From a virus, in the IMG/VR virus record IMGVR_UViG_3300036770_001519, positions 1 through 64,000 of that record: a stretch of 64,000 nucleotides of DNA. The stretch is one strand, 5' to 3'. The notes below the pieces were generated by a model. The model was not told the origin of the DNA. It saw only the letters and a program-made list of their open reading frames with translations, and did not search any database. This document shows, one piece after another, positions 15,475-23,330 of this stretch; the stretch's first letter is position 1; each line of letters begins with the position of its first letter. A program made the translations under genes and the position numbers.

Positions 15475-16108
15475 CCTGCATTGTCCTGCGGTTCATCCGC
15501 AATACCTTGAGTTCGTGAAGTCTGTGCGTAAGAAGTACAAGACCGACAGCACTGTGTTCATCGGTGATGTCGTGGACCATGCGTCCATCTCGTTTCACAA
15601 GAAGAATCCCGAGCATCCTGCTGCGCTTGACGAGTATCGTCAGGCAATGGATGCACTCAGTAAGTGGGTAAAGAACTTCAAGGAAGCAACCATCACCATC
15701 GGAAACCATGATGACCGTGTGATTCGAATCGCCGCAGATGCGGGTATTCCATCGCACTATCTCAAGGGATACGAGGAGATGTACAACTCAGCCGAATGGG
15801 ACTGGGTTCCATCTGTTGAGATCGACGGCGTGTACTACTATCACGGTGTCGGTGCTGGTGGTATGTATCCCGCCATCAACGCTGCCAAGATGCGGCTACA
15901 GTCCGTTGTCATGGGTCACTACCATAGTGTGGCTGGCATCAACTGGATCGTTGGTCCAACCTCACGTATCTTCGGAATGAATGTCGGGTCTGGTGTTGAC
16001 CGCTTCCACCCAGCCATGTTGTACGGATCTGCCTACCTCAAGAAGCCTGTGGTTTCCTGCGGTGTGGTGATCGACGGTCATCCCTATCTGGAGCTGATGG
16101 ATCTATGA
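15449..16108 (+). CDS. Calcineurin-like metallophosphatase
   Basis: 219 aa. The metal-binding motifs come in order: VGDLHCP, IGDVVDH, GNHDDR and GHYHS, which coordinate the two-metal centre of this superfamily. The ATG at 15449 starts MARVLVVGDLH; the frame further upstream belongs to the neighbour's region. Substrate unknown; in phages such enzymes act on nucleotides, proteins or RNA ends. It sits right after RNA polymerase in a tightly packed operon. Confidence 0.85.
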   Translation: MARVLVVGDLHCPAVHPQYLEFVKSVRKKYKTDSTVFIGDVVDHASISFHKKNPEHPAALDEYRQAMDALSKWVKNFKEATITIGNHDDRVIRIAADAGIPSHYLKGYEEMYNSAEWDWVPSVEIDGVYYYHGVGAGGMYPAINAAKMRLQSVVMGHYHSVAGINWIVGPTSRIFGMNVGSGVDRFHPAMLYGSAYLKKPVVSCGVVIDGHPYLELMDL

Positions 16109-16281
16109 AGCTATACGATGTTGAACTCAGGGAAAAGAGTGTGGACACCTATATCTACAATGTCATTGATCGAAACCTTGTATCGGAAAGCTTTCTGATT
16201 CAGACAATCAATGGCTTCCTGTCAACACGGGAAGACGGTAAGGCATACGTTGTCATCTCCCAGGTTGAGGCAAAGGTATGA
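16105..16281 (+). CDS. Hypothetical protein (58 aa)
   Basis: MKLYDVELREKSVDTYIYN opens a small alpha/beta protein. Overlaps both neighbours by four bases (ATGA style), a strong sign of a real coupled gene despite its length. Function unknown. Confidence 0.55.
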   Translation: MKLYDVELREKSVDTYIYNVIDRNLVSESFLIQTINGFLSTREDGKAYVVISQVEAKV

Positions 16282-16718
16282 ACCTAACTCAGCTCAGGAA
16301 AGAAGCCAAGGTATGGCAGAAGAAACTTGGGCTGACTCATTGGAAGATAACCGTGGTGTGGGCTAAGCCAGATGAACTGAACACCGAGACAGAGAAGGTG
16401 TTTGGTCTGAATGCATATGATCCAAACCACATGGAGTCTACGATAAAGATCCTGAATCCCAAGTACGAGGACTACAATGTTCTCAATACCCTGGTGCATG
16501 AGCTGCTGCACCTGTATATGTTTCCGCTGGAATCCGCAGCAGGTTTCAGCATTAAGCCACCGACAGACCAATGGGAGACTGCAATGGAGCAGACTATCAA
16601 TCGGCTGTCAGAACTATTAATGGAGAATCGCAATGGAAGAAATGACCGAAGAGAAGATCAAGATCGTAAAGGCAGAGGAAGTAATCAAGTACCTGGAGAC
16701 GGTGGTGATGTACCTTGA
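16278..16718 (+). CDS. Putative zinc metallopeptidase, HExxH type (146 aa)
   Basis: VHELLH at residues 73-78 is an HExxH zinc site inside a conserved helix (NTLVHELLHLYMF), and a downstream helix has Glu residues that could give the third ligand (WETAMEQTINRL). The size and pattern resemble SprT-like and other small phage zincin proteins. The last 28 residues are low-complexity Arg/Asp/Gly and overlap the next gene. Substrate unknown. Confidence 0.6.
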   Translation: MNLTQLRKEAKVWQKKLGLTHWKITVVWAKPDELNTETEKVFGLNAYDPNHMESTIKILNPKYEDYNVLNTLVHELLHLYMFPLESAAGFSIKPPTDQWETAMEQTINRLSELLMENRNGRNDRREDQDRKGRGSNQVPGDGGDVP

Positions 16719-16785
16719 AGCCGTGCAGCAGGACATGATTGCCAACATCAACAAGCTCAACGAGGAGAACAATACGAATGGCTGA
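16633..16785 (+). CDS. Small coiled-coil protein (50 aa)
   Basis: MEEMTEEKIKIVKAEEV begins a continuous amphipathic helix. GGAGAATCGCA upstream. It overlaps the 3' end of the metallopeptidase gene in another frame and the start of the SSB gene by eight bases. Missed by a 60-aa cut-off. Function unknown. Confidence 0.5.
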   Translation: MEEMTEEKIKIVKAEEVIKYLETVVMYLEAVQQDMIANINKLNEENNTNG

Positions 16786-17326
16786 ACGTATCAAGAATGT
16801 CATCACCCCGCCTGTCGAAGTCAAGTGGTCCAACCTAATCAAGCCAGACACGATGTTTGGCGAGGGTTCTGCCAACCACAACATCACCGTTGTGCTTACT
16901 CCAGAGCTTGAGGGTATCCTTGGTACCATCTCCAAGGAGCATGGTGCCAAGAAGATCAACGGTGTGTATGAGAAGGATGGTGTCAGGACCGTCAAGTTCA
17001 AGAGCAAGTCGTATGTCAGCAAGGGTGCATTCCCGTGTCAGGACAGCACTGGCAACTATACCGATGTCGTTCCATTCGGTACAGATGTTGTCCGTCTCAA
17101 GCTTGCTCCCGCACTTGTCGTAAAGGGTGCTGCCAAGTCCATGTCGTTCTACTTGAATGGCGTTCAGATCGTACAGAAGAACTCAGCTGGTCTTCAGCAG
17201 CGTGTCAATGGGTTCGACGCAATTGAGGGAGGGTATGTCGGCAACCATGTTGACCGACCTGCAAAGTCTGAGGCTGTAGAAGCCCAGTCTTCCCCAGCGA
17301 TTACTGATTCGGACATTCCCTTCTAA
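16778..17326 (+). CDS. Single-stranded DNA-binding protein
   Basis: 182 aa. The ATG at 16778 starts MAERIKNVITPP. The body is beta-rich, consistent with an OB fold, and the C-terminus ends in ITDSDIPF, the acidic-aromatic tip that SSB proteins use to recruit partners. T7 gp2.5 (232 aa) has the same design and gene position between RNA polymerase and recombination nuclease. It should coat ssDNA and coordinate polymerase and primase-helicase. Confidence 0.75.
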   Translation: MAERIKNVITPPVEVKWSNLIKPDTMFGEGSANHNITVVLTPELEGILGTISKEHGAKKINGVYEKDGVRTVKFKSKSYVSKGAFPCQDSTGNYTDVVPFGTDVVRLKLAPALVVKGAAKSMSFYLNGVQIVQKNSAGLQQRVNGFDAIEGGYVGNHVDRPAKSEAVEAQSSPAITDSDIPF

Positions 17327-17691
17327 TGAAGTGGAAGTTCCCCATCTCTCCTGTGGCTGCAAGTAGACCACGGGTTACAAAGTGGGGTACATACTTTACT
17401 GGCACATACAAGGACTTTCGTAGCGAGGCAAAGCACGTTGTCCTTGATGTGGTTAAGAACTGGAAGCCTACGGATAAACAGCTGAAGGTTTGGATTGAGA
17501 TAGCACCAACCAAACCAAAGACCAGTAAGCTGATGTATCCCAGACCTGATGTTGACAACTACATCAAGTCGGTCTTCGATCTATGCAACGGCATCATATG
17601 GGACGATGATGTTCAGATTGTATACGTCGAGGCAAGCAAGGCGTGGGCAAAGGGAAACGGTTACTTTACCGTAGAAATAGAGGAACTATGA
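17326..17691 (+). CDS. rusA: RusA-type Holliday junction resolvase
   Basis: 121 aa. RPDVDNYIKSVFDLCNG and IIWDDDVQIV are the RusA signature, with the Asp residues that bind the catalytic metal. It takes the place of T7 endonuclease I (gp3), which is absent. It should resolve branched DNA before packaging. ATG overlaps the SSB stop region. Confidence 0.88.
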   Translation: MKWKFPISPVAASRPRVTKWGTYFTGTYKDFRSEAKHVVLDVVKNWKPTDKQLKVWIEIAPTKPKTSKLMYPRPDVDNYIKSVFDLCNGIIWDDDVQIVYVEASKAWAKGNGYFTVEIEEL

Positions 17692-17921
17692 ACAACTGTT
17701 TTAACAGTCACAATTACGCAACAGATGCATCTCGCAACTTTGAGTTGAGTGGAAGTCTTGTATCACCAGACTCAATGGGAATGGTGATTGAGATGAGAAC
17801 TAGCGATGCAACGGATCACGTTGTCGTTACCTTGGATCTAGACAGCGGACGTTACGCTGCCAAGTTCGACAAGAATGCACTGAGAAACCTTATCCTGAGG
17901 ATGACACATGAAGTTTACTAA
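17688..17921 (+). CDS. Hypothetical protein (77 aa)
   Basis: ATG overlaps the resolvase stop (ATGA). Beta-rich (MGMVIEMRTSD, VVVTLDLDSGRYAAKF). No family recognised. Confidence 0.6.
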   Translation: MNNCFNSHNYATDASRNFELSGSLVSPDSMGMVIEMRTSDATDHVVVTLDLDSGRYAAKFDKNALRNLILRMTHEVY

Positions 17922-18243
17922 GGCAAATATCAAGAAGATCGTCAAGCAAACCAAGGAGATCACCGCAGGTGACTTCGCAATGGTTCAGGTCACGCTTACC
18001 TTCCCCGTTATGACTTCTTGCTTCGACAAGACTTCGGTTGTGGCACAGCTTAACTGTGCTGCCGACGAGGTTGAGTGCGACGAGAACTACGAGGGTTGGG
18101 TTGACATCTCAACGTCTCCTGTTACTACAAAGGAACTCAAGGAGTTTGCTGCAAAGAACAAGGACTGGTATGTTTACAACGACAGCAACTACGGTGACGA
18201 GGATGACTTCCTCCTGTCGGATGTGACCGACAAGCTCAAGTAA
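17908..18243 (+). CDS. Hypothetical acidic protein (111 aa)
   Basis: Lys-rich N-terminal helix (KANIKKIVKQTKEI) followed by an acidic body and a DEDD stretch near the end. Last gene before the tRNA cluster. Function unknown. Confidence 0.6.
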   Translation: MKFTKANIKKIVKQTKEITAGDFAMVQVTLTFPVMTSCFDKTSVVAQLNCAADEVECDENYEGWVDISTSPVTTKELKEFAAKNKDWYVYNDSNYGDEDDFLLSDVTDKLK

Positions 18244-18317
18244 CAAACACTGGTGGCAAGGGTCTGAGAGATAAACAGACAGCCTGTGGAATACTGCAAC
18301 GTATTCCCCACCATTAT

Positions 18318-18408
18318 GGGCGTTTAGCATCTGGGTATGCAATCCTGCTTATAACAGGACTTAGTGGCCGATTACCGCGAGAGGTGGGTTCGATTCCCTC
18401 AACGCCTA
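18318..18408 (+). tRNA. tRNA with anticodon UAU (Ile by anticodon) and a long variable arm
   Basis: Acceptor GGGCGTT/AACGCCT, D arm GCAT-CTGGGT-ATGC, anticodon stem TCCTG/CAGGA around CTTATAA (anticodon TAT), and T loop TTCGATT. The variable region is about 24 bases with its own GTGG/CCGC stem, as in Ser, Leu or Tyr tRNAs, which is odd for isoleucine. One T-stem pair is mismatched. Confidence 0.7.
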
Positions 18409-18411
18409 TTA

Positions 18412-18486
18412 TGCCAAGGTAGACCAACGGCAGAGTCAACGCTCTCAAAATGCGTTAAGTGTGGGTTCGAATCCCATCCTTGGTAC
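18412..18486 (+). tRNA. tRNA with anticodon CAA (Leu by anticodon), short variable loop
   Basis: Acceptor TGCCAAG/CTTGGTA, anticodon loop CTCAAAA inside an ACGC/GCGT stem, T arm GTGGG-TTCGAAT-CCCAT. Leucine tRNAs normally carry a long variable arm; this one has about five bases there, so its charging identity is uncertain. Confidence 0.7.
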
Positions 18487-18489
18487 TAA

Positions 18490-18562
18490 GGTTTCGTAAC
18501 TCAGTTGGTAGAGTAGTGGACTTTTAATCCATAAGTCGTGGGTTCAAGTCCCACCGAAACCA
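18490..18562 (+). tRNA. tRNA-Lys(UUU)
   Basis: Complete cloverleaf: acceptor GGTTTCG/CGAAACC, D loop with AGTTGGTA, anticodon loop CTTTTAA (TTT), T arm GTGGG-TTCAAGT-CCCAC. AAG/AAA lysine codons are very frequent in the late genes. Confidence 0.92.
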
Positions 18563-18566
18563 TCAT

Positions 18567-18639
18567 ATTCCTGTAGCTCAACGGATAGAGCATCAGCCTT
18601 CTAAGCTGGTGGTTGGTGGTTCGAATCCACCCAGGAATG
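18567..18639 (+). tRNA. tRNA-Arg(UCU)
   Basis: Complete cloverleaf: acceptor ATTCCTG/CAGGAAT, anticodon loop CTTCTAA (TCT), T arm GGTGG-TTCGAAT-CCACC. It reads AGA/AGG, and AGA is the common arginine codon in the late genes here. Confidence 0.92.
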
Positions 18640-18656
18640 TTAAAGGAGGATAGCAA

Positions 18657-18986
18657 GTGAATAATGAATACGATAATATCACGAAAGATCCATTTCTTGA
18701 CGAATACTACAAGATCCTAAATGGATTTGGTCAGCCTGAGATCATCGACAAGATGATCTACGAACGCCACGATCAGCGCAACTGTTCTCCACGTATTCAG
18801 GATGCCATCTTGGATGCGGCATGGCAGATCAAGAACAAGTGGATAAAAGAAGAGACACGTGAGTTCGTGCTGCGTATGTCATGGCACATCCTGCACCTTG
18901 AGGAAACACTCAAGCGGAACAACATTGACCACGAACAATACCGTAGTTACTACAGAATGCCAAAGGAAGATTCAAATGAATCGTGA
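18657..18986 (+). CDS. Hypothetical protein (109 aa)
   Basis: GTG start with a strong AAAGGAGG directly after the tRNA cluster. All-helical, acidic and aromatic, with motifs such as DAILDAAWQIKNKWIKE. Function unknown. Confidence 0.65.
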   Translation: MNNEYDNITKDPFLDEYYKILNGFGQPEIIDKMIYERHDQRNCSPRIQDAILDAAWQIKNKWIKEETREFVLRMSWHILHLEETLKRNNIDHEQYRSYYRMPKEDSNES

Positions 18987-19239
18987 ACGCTACATCGAAC
19001 TTGACCGATCAGGAACAGGACTCACCAAGGAAGAGTGGGAGCAGGGTTGGCATTGGTGCAACGAATGGGATGGAATGCTTGTCGGTCCAAACACCAATGA
19101 AGCACTAGTCTGTTCCTGTAGTCATCCTGTCATCGAAGCATGGAAGGAATCGGAAGAGGGCAAGAAGATGCAGAAGGATCTTGACGAGCGATTTGAAAAA
19201 CTCACCGAGAAAAACTTCTTGATGGAAGACGGCAAGTGA
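18976..19239 (+). CDS. Hypothetical protein (87 aa)
   Basis: ATG at 18976 (MNRERYIELDRSGTG) with GGAAG upstream; overlaps the previous stop. Contains TKEEWEQGWHWCNEWDGM and a CSCSH segment that could bind metal. Similar phrases (GLTKEEWEAGWHWC) occur in small phage proteins of unknown role. Confidence 0.6.
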   Translation: MNRERYIELDRSGTGLTKEEWEQGWHWCNEWDGMLVGPNTNEALVCSCSHPVIEAWKESEEGKKMQKDLDERFEKLTEKNFLMEDGK

Positions 19240-19760
19240 AATCCATTCCAACAGAACCTAGTATTGTTGTATTCAACGGCGGACCAAAGGATGGAACTAC
19301 CATACCTTACAAGTTTTCCATGTATCCAGAATACAAGGCTGCAAATAACCCATGCTATAGTATTGGAAATTACTATACCGACAGTGATCCCCTGCCCTTT
19401 GAAGCTATTAAGTGGGTTCGATATGAACTAAAGAAGGCAGTACGCCACGTCATTGAACCGCGTAAGCATGTGGAAATCAATCCAGAATACGCCAAAGATA
19501 AGTATACCGTTACAATCTATCACCTGCATCATGCTGATTTTGCCTACGTCTACCAACTTGAAGGTAGCCAAGACAAGCCTATTGTTCCAGAAGAAGCATG
19601 GTTTGGTCGGATAACCGAAAAGGAATTGATTGATTCCTTTCAGAACAGCAATGATGATGCCTATCTTGCTTGGATATATGAAGAAGAAATGAGAAAACAA
19701 AATGAAACCAGGATATCAAACGACAGAGTTTTGGACAGCAATCGCACCAATCGTCGGTAG
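19236..19760 (+). CDS. Hypothetical protein (174 aa)
   Basis: GTG start overlapping the previous stop. Begins with VVFNGGPKDGT, a motif of small phage proteins, then a beta-rich middle (DKYTVTIYHLHH, YVYQLEG) and an acidic end that overlaps the next gene by 59 bases. Function unknown. Confidence 0.6.
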   Translation: MKSIPTEPSIVVFNGGPKDGTTIPYKFSMYPEYKAANNPCYSIGNYYTDSDPLPFEAIKWVRYELKKAVRHVIEPRKHVEINPEYAKDKYTVTIYHLHHADFAYVYQLEGSQDKPIVPEEAWFGRITEKELIDSFQNSNDDAYLAWIYEEEMRKQNETRISNDRVLDSNRTNRR

Positions 19761-19893
19761 TCTTACCGTCAAGGATGCGGCAAATCAGGATCTTCTAATC
19801 ATATGCGGAGCAGCATTGGCTGGTCTGTATATCATATCACGAACACTCGTAAAGTACAAGGAGCCGCCGAGTGCCAAAAATGTGGATGGGTGA
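19702..19893 (+). CDS. Small membrane protein (63 aa), holin-like
   Basis: The N-terminus KPGYQTTEFWTAIAPIVGS is shared by a common phage family of short membrane proteins often listed as holin-like. One strong span (LLIICGAALAGLYIISRTLV) precedes a Lys-rich tail. It overlaps both neighbours. Holin role is plausible, not shown. Confidence 0.6.
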   Translation: MKPGYQTTEFWTAIAPIVGSLTVKDAANQDLLIICGAALAGLYIISRTLVKYKEPPSAKNVDG

Positions 19894-20536
19894 CGAACCC
19901 GAACTTGTTCAGTATGTGGATCACATGGGTGATGACGATGCCGTGTGTGATGCAGCACGTGTATCGATGGCAAAGACATCGGACCTGTTCACCGTAAACC
20001 AGAACCACAGGCTCATTGCCTATCTTGCCAAGCACAATCACTGGAGTCCATTCAGTCATTGTCAGGTTAAGTTCAGGTTCAAGGCACCGATCTTCGTTGC
20101 CCGTCAACTTCAGAAGCATCAGGTTGGATTCTCATGGAACGAGGTGTCTCGTCGCTATGTGAACGAGGAGCCTGAGTTCTGGATGCCGCTTAACCTTCGC
20201 CCTAAGGCTGACAACGTTAAGCAAGGATCAAGCGATGCGGTTCATCCCGCGTCGGATCTCTACAAGCTTGACCTAGACAACATGTACCACTATGCGACAA
20301 GCGTGTATTCGCAGATGGTTGCAGAAGGTATCTGTGCTGAACAGGCACGGGCAGTACTGCCACAAGCCATGATGACGGAGTGGATCTGGACTGGAAGTCT
20401 GTATGCGTGGGCACGTATGTATGCCCTTCGCAGTGAATCACACGCACAGCGTGAGGTTCAGTTCTATGCAAGCCGAATAGATGAGGAGATGACCAGGCTG
20501 TTTCCAATCAGCTGGTCTGCGCTTAAAGATGTATGA
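19871..20536 (+). CDS. thyX: Flavin-dependent thymidylate synthase
   Basis: 221 aa. The ThyX motif appears as RQLQKHQVGFSWNEVSRRYV (the R-H-x-S-x-N-x-x-S-R-Y type), with NHWSPFSHCQ upstream for dUMP/flavin binding and the C-terminal ALRSESHAQREVQ. It converts dUMP to dTMP using methylene-tetrahydrofolate and FAD. The GTG at 19871 or ATG at 19880 may be the start. It works with the dUTPase and reductase encoded later. Confidence 0.93.
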   Translation: MPKMWMGDEPELVQYVDHMGDDDAVCDAARVSMAKTSDLFTVNQNHRLIAYLAKHNHWSPFSHCQVKFRFKAPIFVARQLQKHQVGFSWNEVSRRYVNEEPEFWMPLNLRPKADNVKQGSSDAVHPASDLYKLDLDNMYHYATSVYSQMVAEGICAEQARAVLPQAMMTEWIWTGSLYAWARMYALRSESHAQREVQFYASRIDEEMTRLFPISWSALKDV

Positions 20537-20888
20537 TTATCTCGTAGAGGCAGCAAGATTCAACACCAAGAACATAGACCGAACGCACTACAGCTTTATT
20601 CTCAAGAAGAACAAGGTGCTTGCGGTTGGTCAGGAGCAGCGTGGCAAGACTCACCCTCTTGCACTCAAGTATGGATACAAGTATCCAACTATACACTCCG
20701 AGCTTGATGCCTTTAGACAACTGCACAAGTCGGACATCCGTGACTCTCTTGTGTTGGTTAACGCAAGAATCACGACCACTGGTGTGGTTGGGATGTCCCG
20801 TCCATGCAAGTACTGCATCGGGTGGGTCACGGAAATCTTCGATGAGATCTGGTATACGAATCAAGAAGGGATTCTAGTGAAGCTATGA
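20529..20888 (+). CDS. Cytidine/deoxycytidylate deaminase-like protein
   Basis: 119 aa. HSELDAF supplies the zinc His and catalytic Glu, and SRPCKYCIGWV the two zinc Cys, as in the CDA/dCMP deaminase fold. It is shorter than phage T4 dCMP deaminase (193 aa). Next to thyX it would make dUMP (directly or from dC) for thymidylate synthesis. Confidence 0.75.
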   Translation: MYDYLVEAARFNTKNIDRTHYSFILKKNKVLAVGQEQRGKTHPLALKYGYKYPTIHSELDAFRQLHKSDIRDSLVLVNARITTTGVVGMSRPCKYCIGWVTEIFDEIWYTNQEGILVKL

Positions 20889-21067
20889 GACGAGTGAAGA
20901 TTGATATGAATGAACTTCGGCAGCAGCTTGAGCTTGTTGATATCGCATCGGATACCGCAACAGAAGATGAGCAGGTTCTGTTGGATGGTCTTGGTAACCT
21001 GCTAGACAAGATCCTGCATGGAGAAGTAGTATGCTTCTACAAGGAATTAAATGGAACACTTGAGTGA
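20885..21067 (+). CDS. Small acidic helical protein (60 aa)
   Basis: Overlaps the deaminase stop by four bases and the primase start by 17. MNELRQQLELVDIASD begins an acidic helical body. Function unknown. Confidence 0.55.
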   Translation: MRRVKIDMNELRQQLELVDIASDTATEDEQVLLDGLGNLLDKILHGEVVCFYKELNGTLE

Positions 21068-22781
21068 ATCCAGTGTTATTCGTAGAGAGCGTTGCCCTAA
21101 GTGTGCATCGCATGGTAACGACAATAGCGGTGACAATCTTGCTGTGTATTCAGACAATCATGTACACTGCTTCAGTTGCGGATATCACAGAGGAGGAAAC
21201 GGAATCGTGACAGAACAACCACCTAGCAAGCTAGACAAGCCATTGTATGGATCGTATGCCGACCTGTCTCATCGTCGCATTGACGAGAAGACATGCCGAC
21301 AGTACGGTTACAAGATGGCAAACGTGAACGGCAAGGAAGTTGAGATCGCTGATTACTTCGATCAGTCCAACGAGTTGATCGCTCAGCATGTGCGTGGACC
21401 AGATAAGCAGTTCGTTTGGAAGGGTTCGCCCAGACAGGTGCAACTGTTTGGTCAGCATCTGTGGAAGATGGGTGGCAAGCGTCTTGTAATCACCGAGGGA
21501 GAGATCGACTGCATGACTGTGTGCCAGCTTCTTGGCGGTACATGGCCTGTAGTATCCCTGCCTAACGGTGCACAGTCTGCCGTCAAGTCAATCAAGGACA
21601 ACCTTGAGTTCGTGTCTTCCTATCAGGAAGTCGTGATCTGCTTCGACATGGACGATGCAGGTCAGTCTGCCGCAAAGGCTGTCAGCGAGATCCTTCCACC
21701 TGGAAAGTGCAAGATCGCCAAGCTTCCACTCAAGGATGCCAACGAATGTCTTGTCAGCAACAACGGCAAGGCTGTCGTGTCTGCAATCTGGGAGGCTCAG
21801 GTCTACTCGCCAGACGAGATCCTGCATATCTCCCGCATCGCAGACAACGTAGACATTTTGTCTAGCCGTGTGTATCCATTTCCGTTCGACAAGCTTAGCG
21901 AGTTCCTCATTGGTCAGCGATCTGGCGAGATCAGCCTGTGGGCTAGCGGTACTGGTTCTGGCAAGTCAACTATTCTTCGTGAGCTGATGCATCATCATCT
22001 TGAGGAGGGCAGATCGGTTGGCGCAATCATGCTTGAGGAATCTCCTCAGGAAACCATGGATGACATGATTTCCCTGATGATTAACAAGCCAGTGCGAGCC
22101 ATCCGTGCAGCGCAGATGATGAACGAGCTTCGCGTCAAGATGGGCAAGCATCCAATCGACATCGACTTTGTCAACGAGTTCAGCGATGATGAGTATGCAG
22201 ATGCAAAGAAGCGGTTGTGCCAAACCAATCTGTTTATCTACGATCACCTTGGCAACAACGCAATGCAGAATCTGTTGGCACGAATGGAGTACATGGCAGT
22301 CAGCCTCAAGGTTGACGTAATCATCCTCGACCATATCACCGCTGCTGCGGCGGGTCTTATGGGTATGTCCGACAAGGATGTTGAGGGTGGCAGCAGCGAG
22401 CGTCTTATCATCGACACGTTGATGAAGGAGCTTCGTTCACTGGCTGTTCGTACTGGTGTTCACGTTGACATTGTGTCGCAGCTAAAGAAGACCGACAAGG
22501 CATACGAGGAGGGTGACCGTATCACCCTTCAGGATCTACGTGGATCTGGTGCCCTTGCATCGGTACCAAACACGGTCATTGCACTTGAGCGTGACCGTCA
22601 GAATCCAGACGCAACAATAGCGAACACGACAATCGTCCGTGTTCTCAAGAACAGACTCACTGGACGGGCAGGTGTTGCGACTGCCCTTTACTATGACAGG
22701 TCCAGTGGTAGACTTAGGGAAGTGGATGTAGCCTTCAATGACGAAGGCTTTCCAATCCTGAATCCAGAGGAGGTCAAATGA
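21051..22781 (+). CDS. Primase-helicase (T7 gp4 type)
   Basis: 576 aa (T7 gp4A 566). A zinc ribbon with Cys15, Cys18, Cys40 and Cys43 is followed by a TOPRIM primase core (ITEGEIDCM near residue 149 and CFDMDDAGQSA). The RecA-like helicase has GTGSGKST near residue 301, DVIILDHIT, QLKKTDK and DLRGSGAL. It unwinds the fork and lays primers with the phage polymerase. The ATG overlaps the preceding gene. Confidence 0.95.
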   Translation: MEHLSESSVIRRERCPKCASHGNDNSGDNLAVYSDNHVHCFSCGYHRGGNGIVTEQPPSKLDKPLYGSYADLSHRRIDEKTCRQYGYKMANVNGKEVEIADYFDQSNELIAQHVRGPDKQFVWKGSPRQVQLFGQHLWKMGGKRLVITEGEIDCMTVCQLLGGTWPVVSLPNGAQSAVKSIKDNLEFVSSYQEVVICFDMDDAGQSAAKAVSEILPPGKCKIAKLPLKDANECLVSNNGKAVVSAIWEAQVYSPDEILHISRIADNVDILSSRVYPFPFDKLSEFLIGQRSGEISLWASGTGSGKSTILRELMHHHLEEGRSVGAIMLEESPQETMDDMISLMINKPVRAIRAAQMMNELRVKMGKHPIDIDFVNEFSDDEYADAKKRLCQTNLFIYDHLGNNAMQNLLARMEYMAVSLKVDVIILDHITAAAAGLMGMSDKDVEGGSSERLIIDTLMKELRSLAVRTGVHVDIVSQLKKTDKAYEEGDRITLQDLRGSGALASVPNTVIALERDRQNPDATIANTTIVRVLKNRLTGRAGVATALYYDRSSGRLREVDVAFNDEGFPILNPEEVK

Positions 22782-23107
22782 TGGACATTGTTATTATTAT
22801 TCTTCTTACAATTGCAACAGGTACTTGGGTGTGGACGTACTGGACATTCCTAAAGAACATCGACAAGTGCATGAACGACATCAAGTGGTGCACCGAGGAG
22901 ATTGAGAACCTGAACAACAAGTGCAATGACTGTCGGTTCTACTCCGACATCATCATGCGAGACATGCCAGATATCAAGGTCAAGATGAACGACATCCATG
23001 ACAACCTAAGTGGTATCATTGAGGTCGAGCGTCGTAAGCTTCTGCACAAGAAGTACAAGGATATGGCAGCACGTTACACGCAGCTTGCCAAGGAATATGC
23101 TAAGTGA
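22778..23107 (+). CDS. Membrane-anchored coiled-coil protein (109 aa)
   Basis: N-terminal membrane span (DIVIIILLTIATGTWVWTYW) followed by a long charged helix. Four Cys lie in the linker (CMNDIKWC, CNDC). The topology is like an inner-membrane spanin, but an outer partner is not next to it, so this is only a possibility. Confidence 0.55.
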   Translation: MMDIVIIILLTIATGTWVWTYWTFLKNIDKCMNDIKWCTEEIENLNNKCNDCRFYSDIIMRDMPDIKVKMNDIHDNLSGIIEVERRKLLHKKYKDMAARYTQLAKEYAK

Positions 23108-23330
23108 ATTTGAGCAGCAGTTTCTGCTGCTTCGGGCATCGGCGTGGGATATGTACGCAAGTGCCGCATTGTCAATGTCCTTGCATCCTGGTACTACCAG
23201 AGACAAGGCGACTCCGCGAACTGCGGAAGAGATAGCAATCATTGCCGACAATCTGTTGGCAGAAAGAGACAAGCGATATGGATTTAATAAACCTAGCCCT
23301 GATGGCGACATCCCCAATGGTTGTGAATGA
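23097..23330 (+). CDS. Hypothetical protein (77 aa)
   Basis: ATG at 23097 (MLSEFEQQFLLLRASAW) overlaps the previous stop. Helical, ending in a flexible basic tail. It overlaps the cohesin/dockerin gene by 53 bases. Residues TAEEIAIIADNLLAERDKRYG look like a C-terminal helix of phage proteins of unknown role. Confidence 0.55.
   Translation: MLSEFEQQFLLLRASAWDMYASAALSMSLHPGTTRDKATPRTAEEIAIIADNLLAERDKRYGFNKPSPDGDIPNGCE

Noticed and set aside
18567-18639. tRNA cluster as a phage integration site
   Set aside because: The tRNAs are complete and no integrase, recombinase or direct repeat is near.
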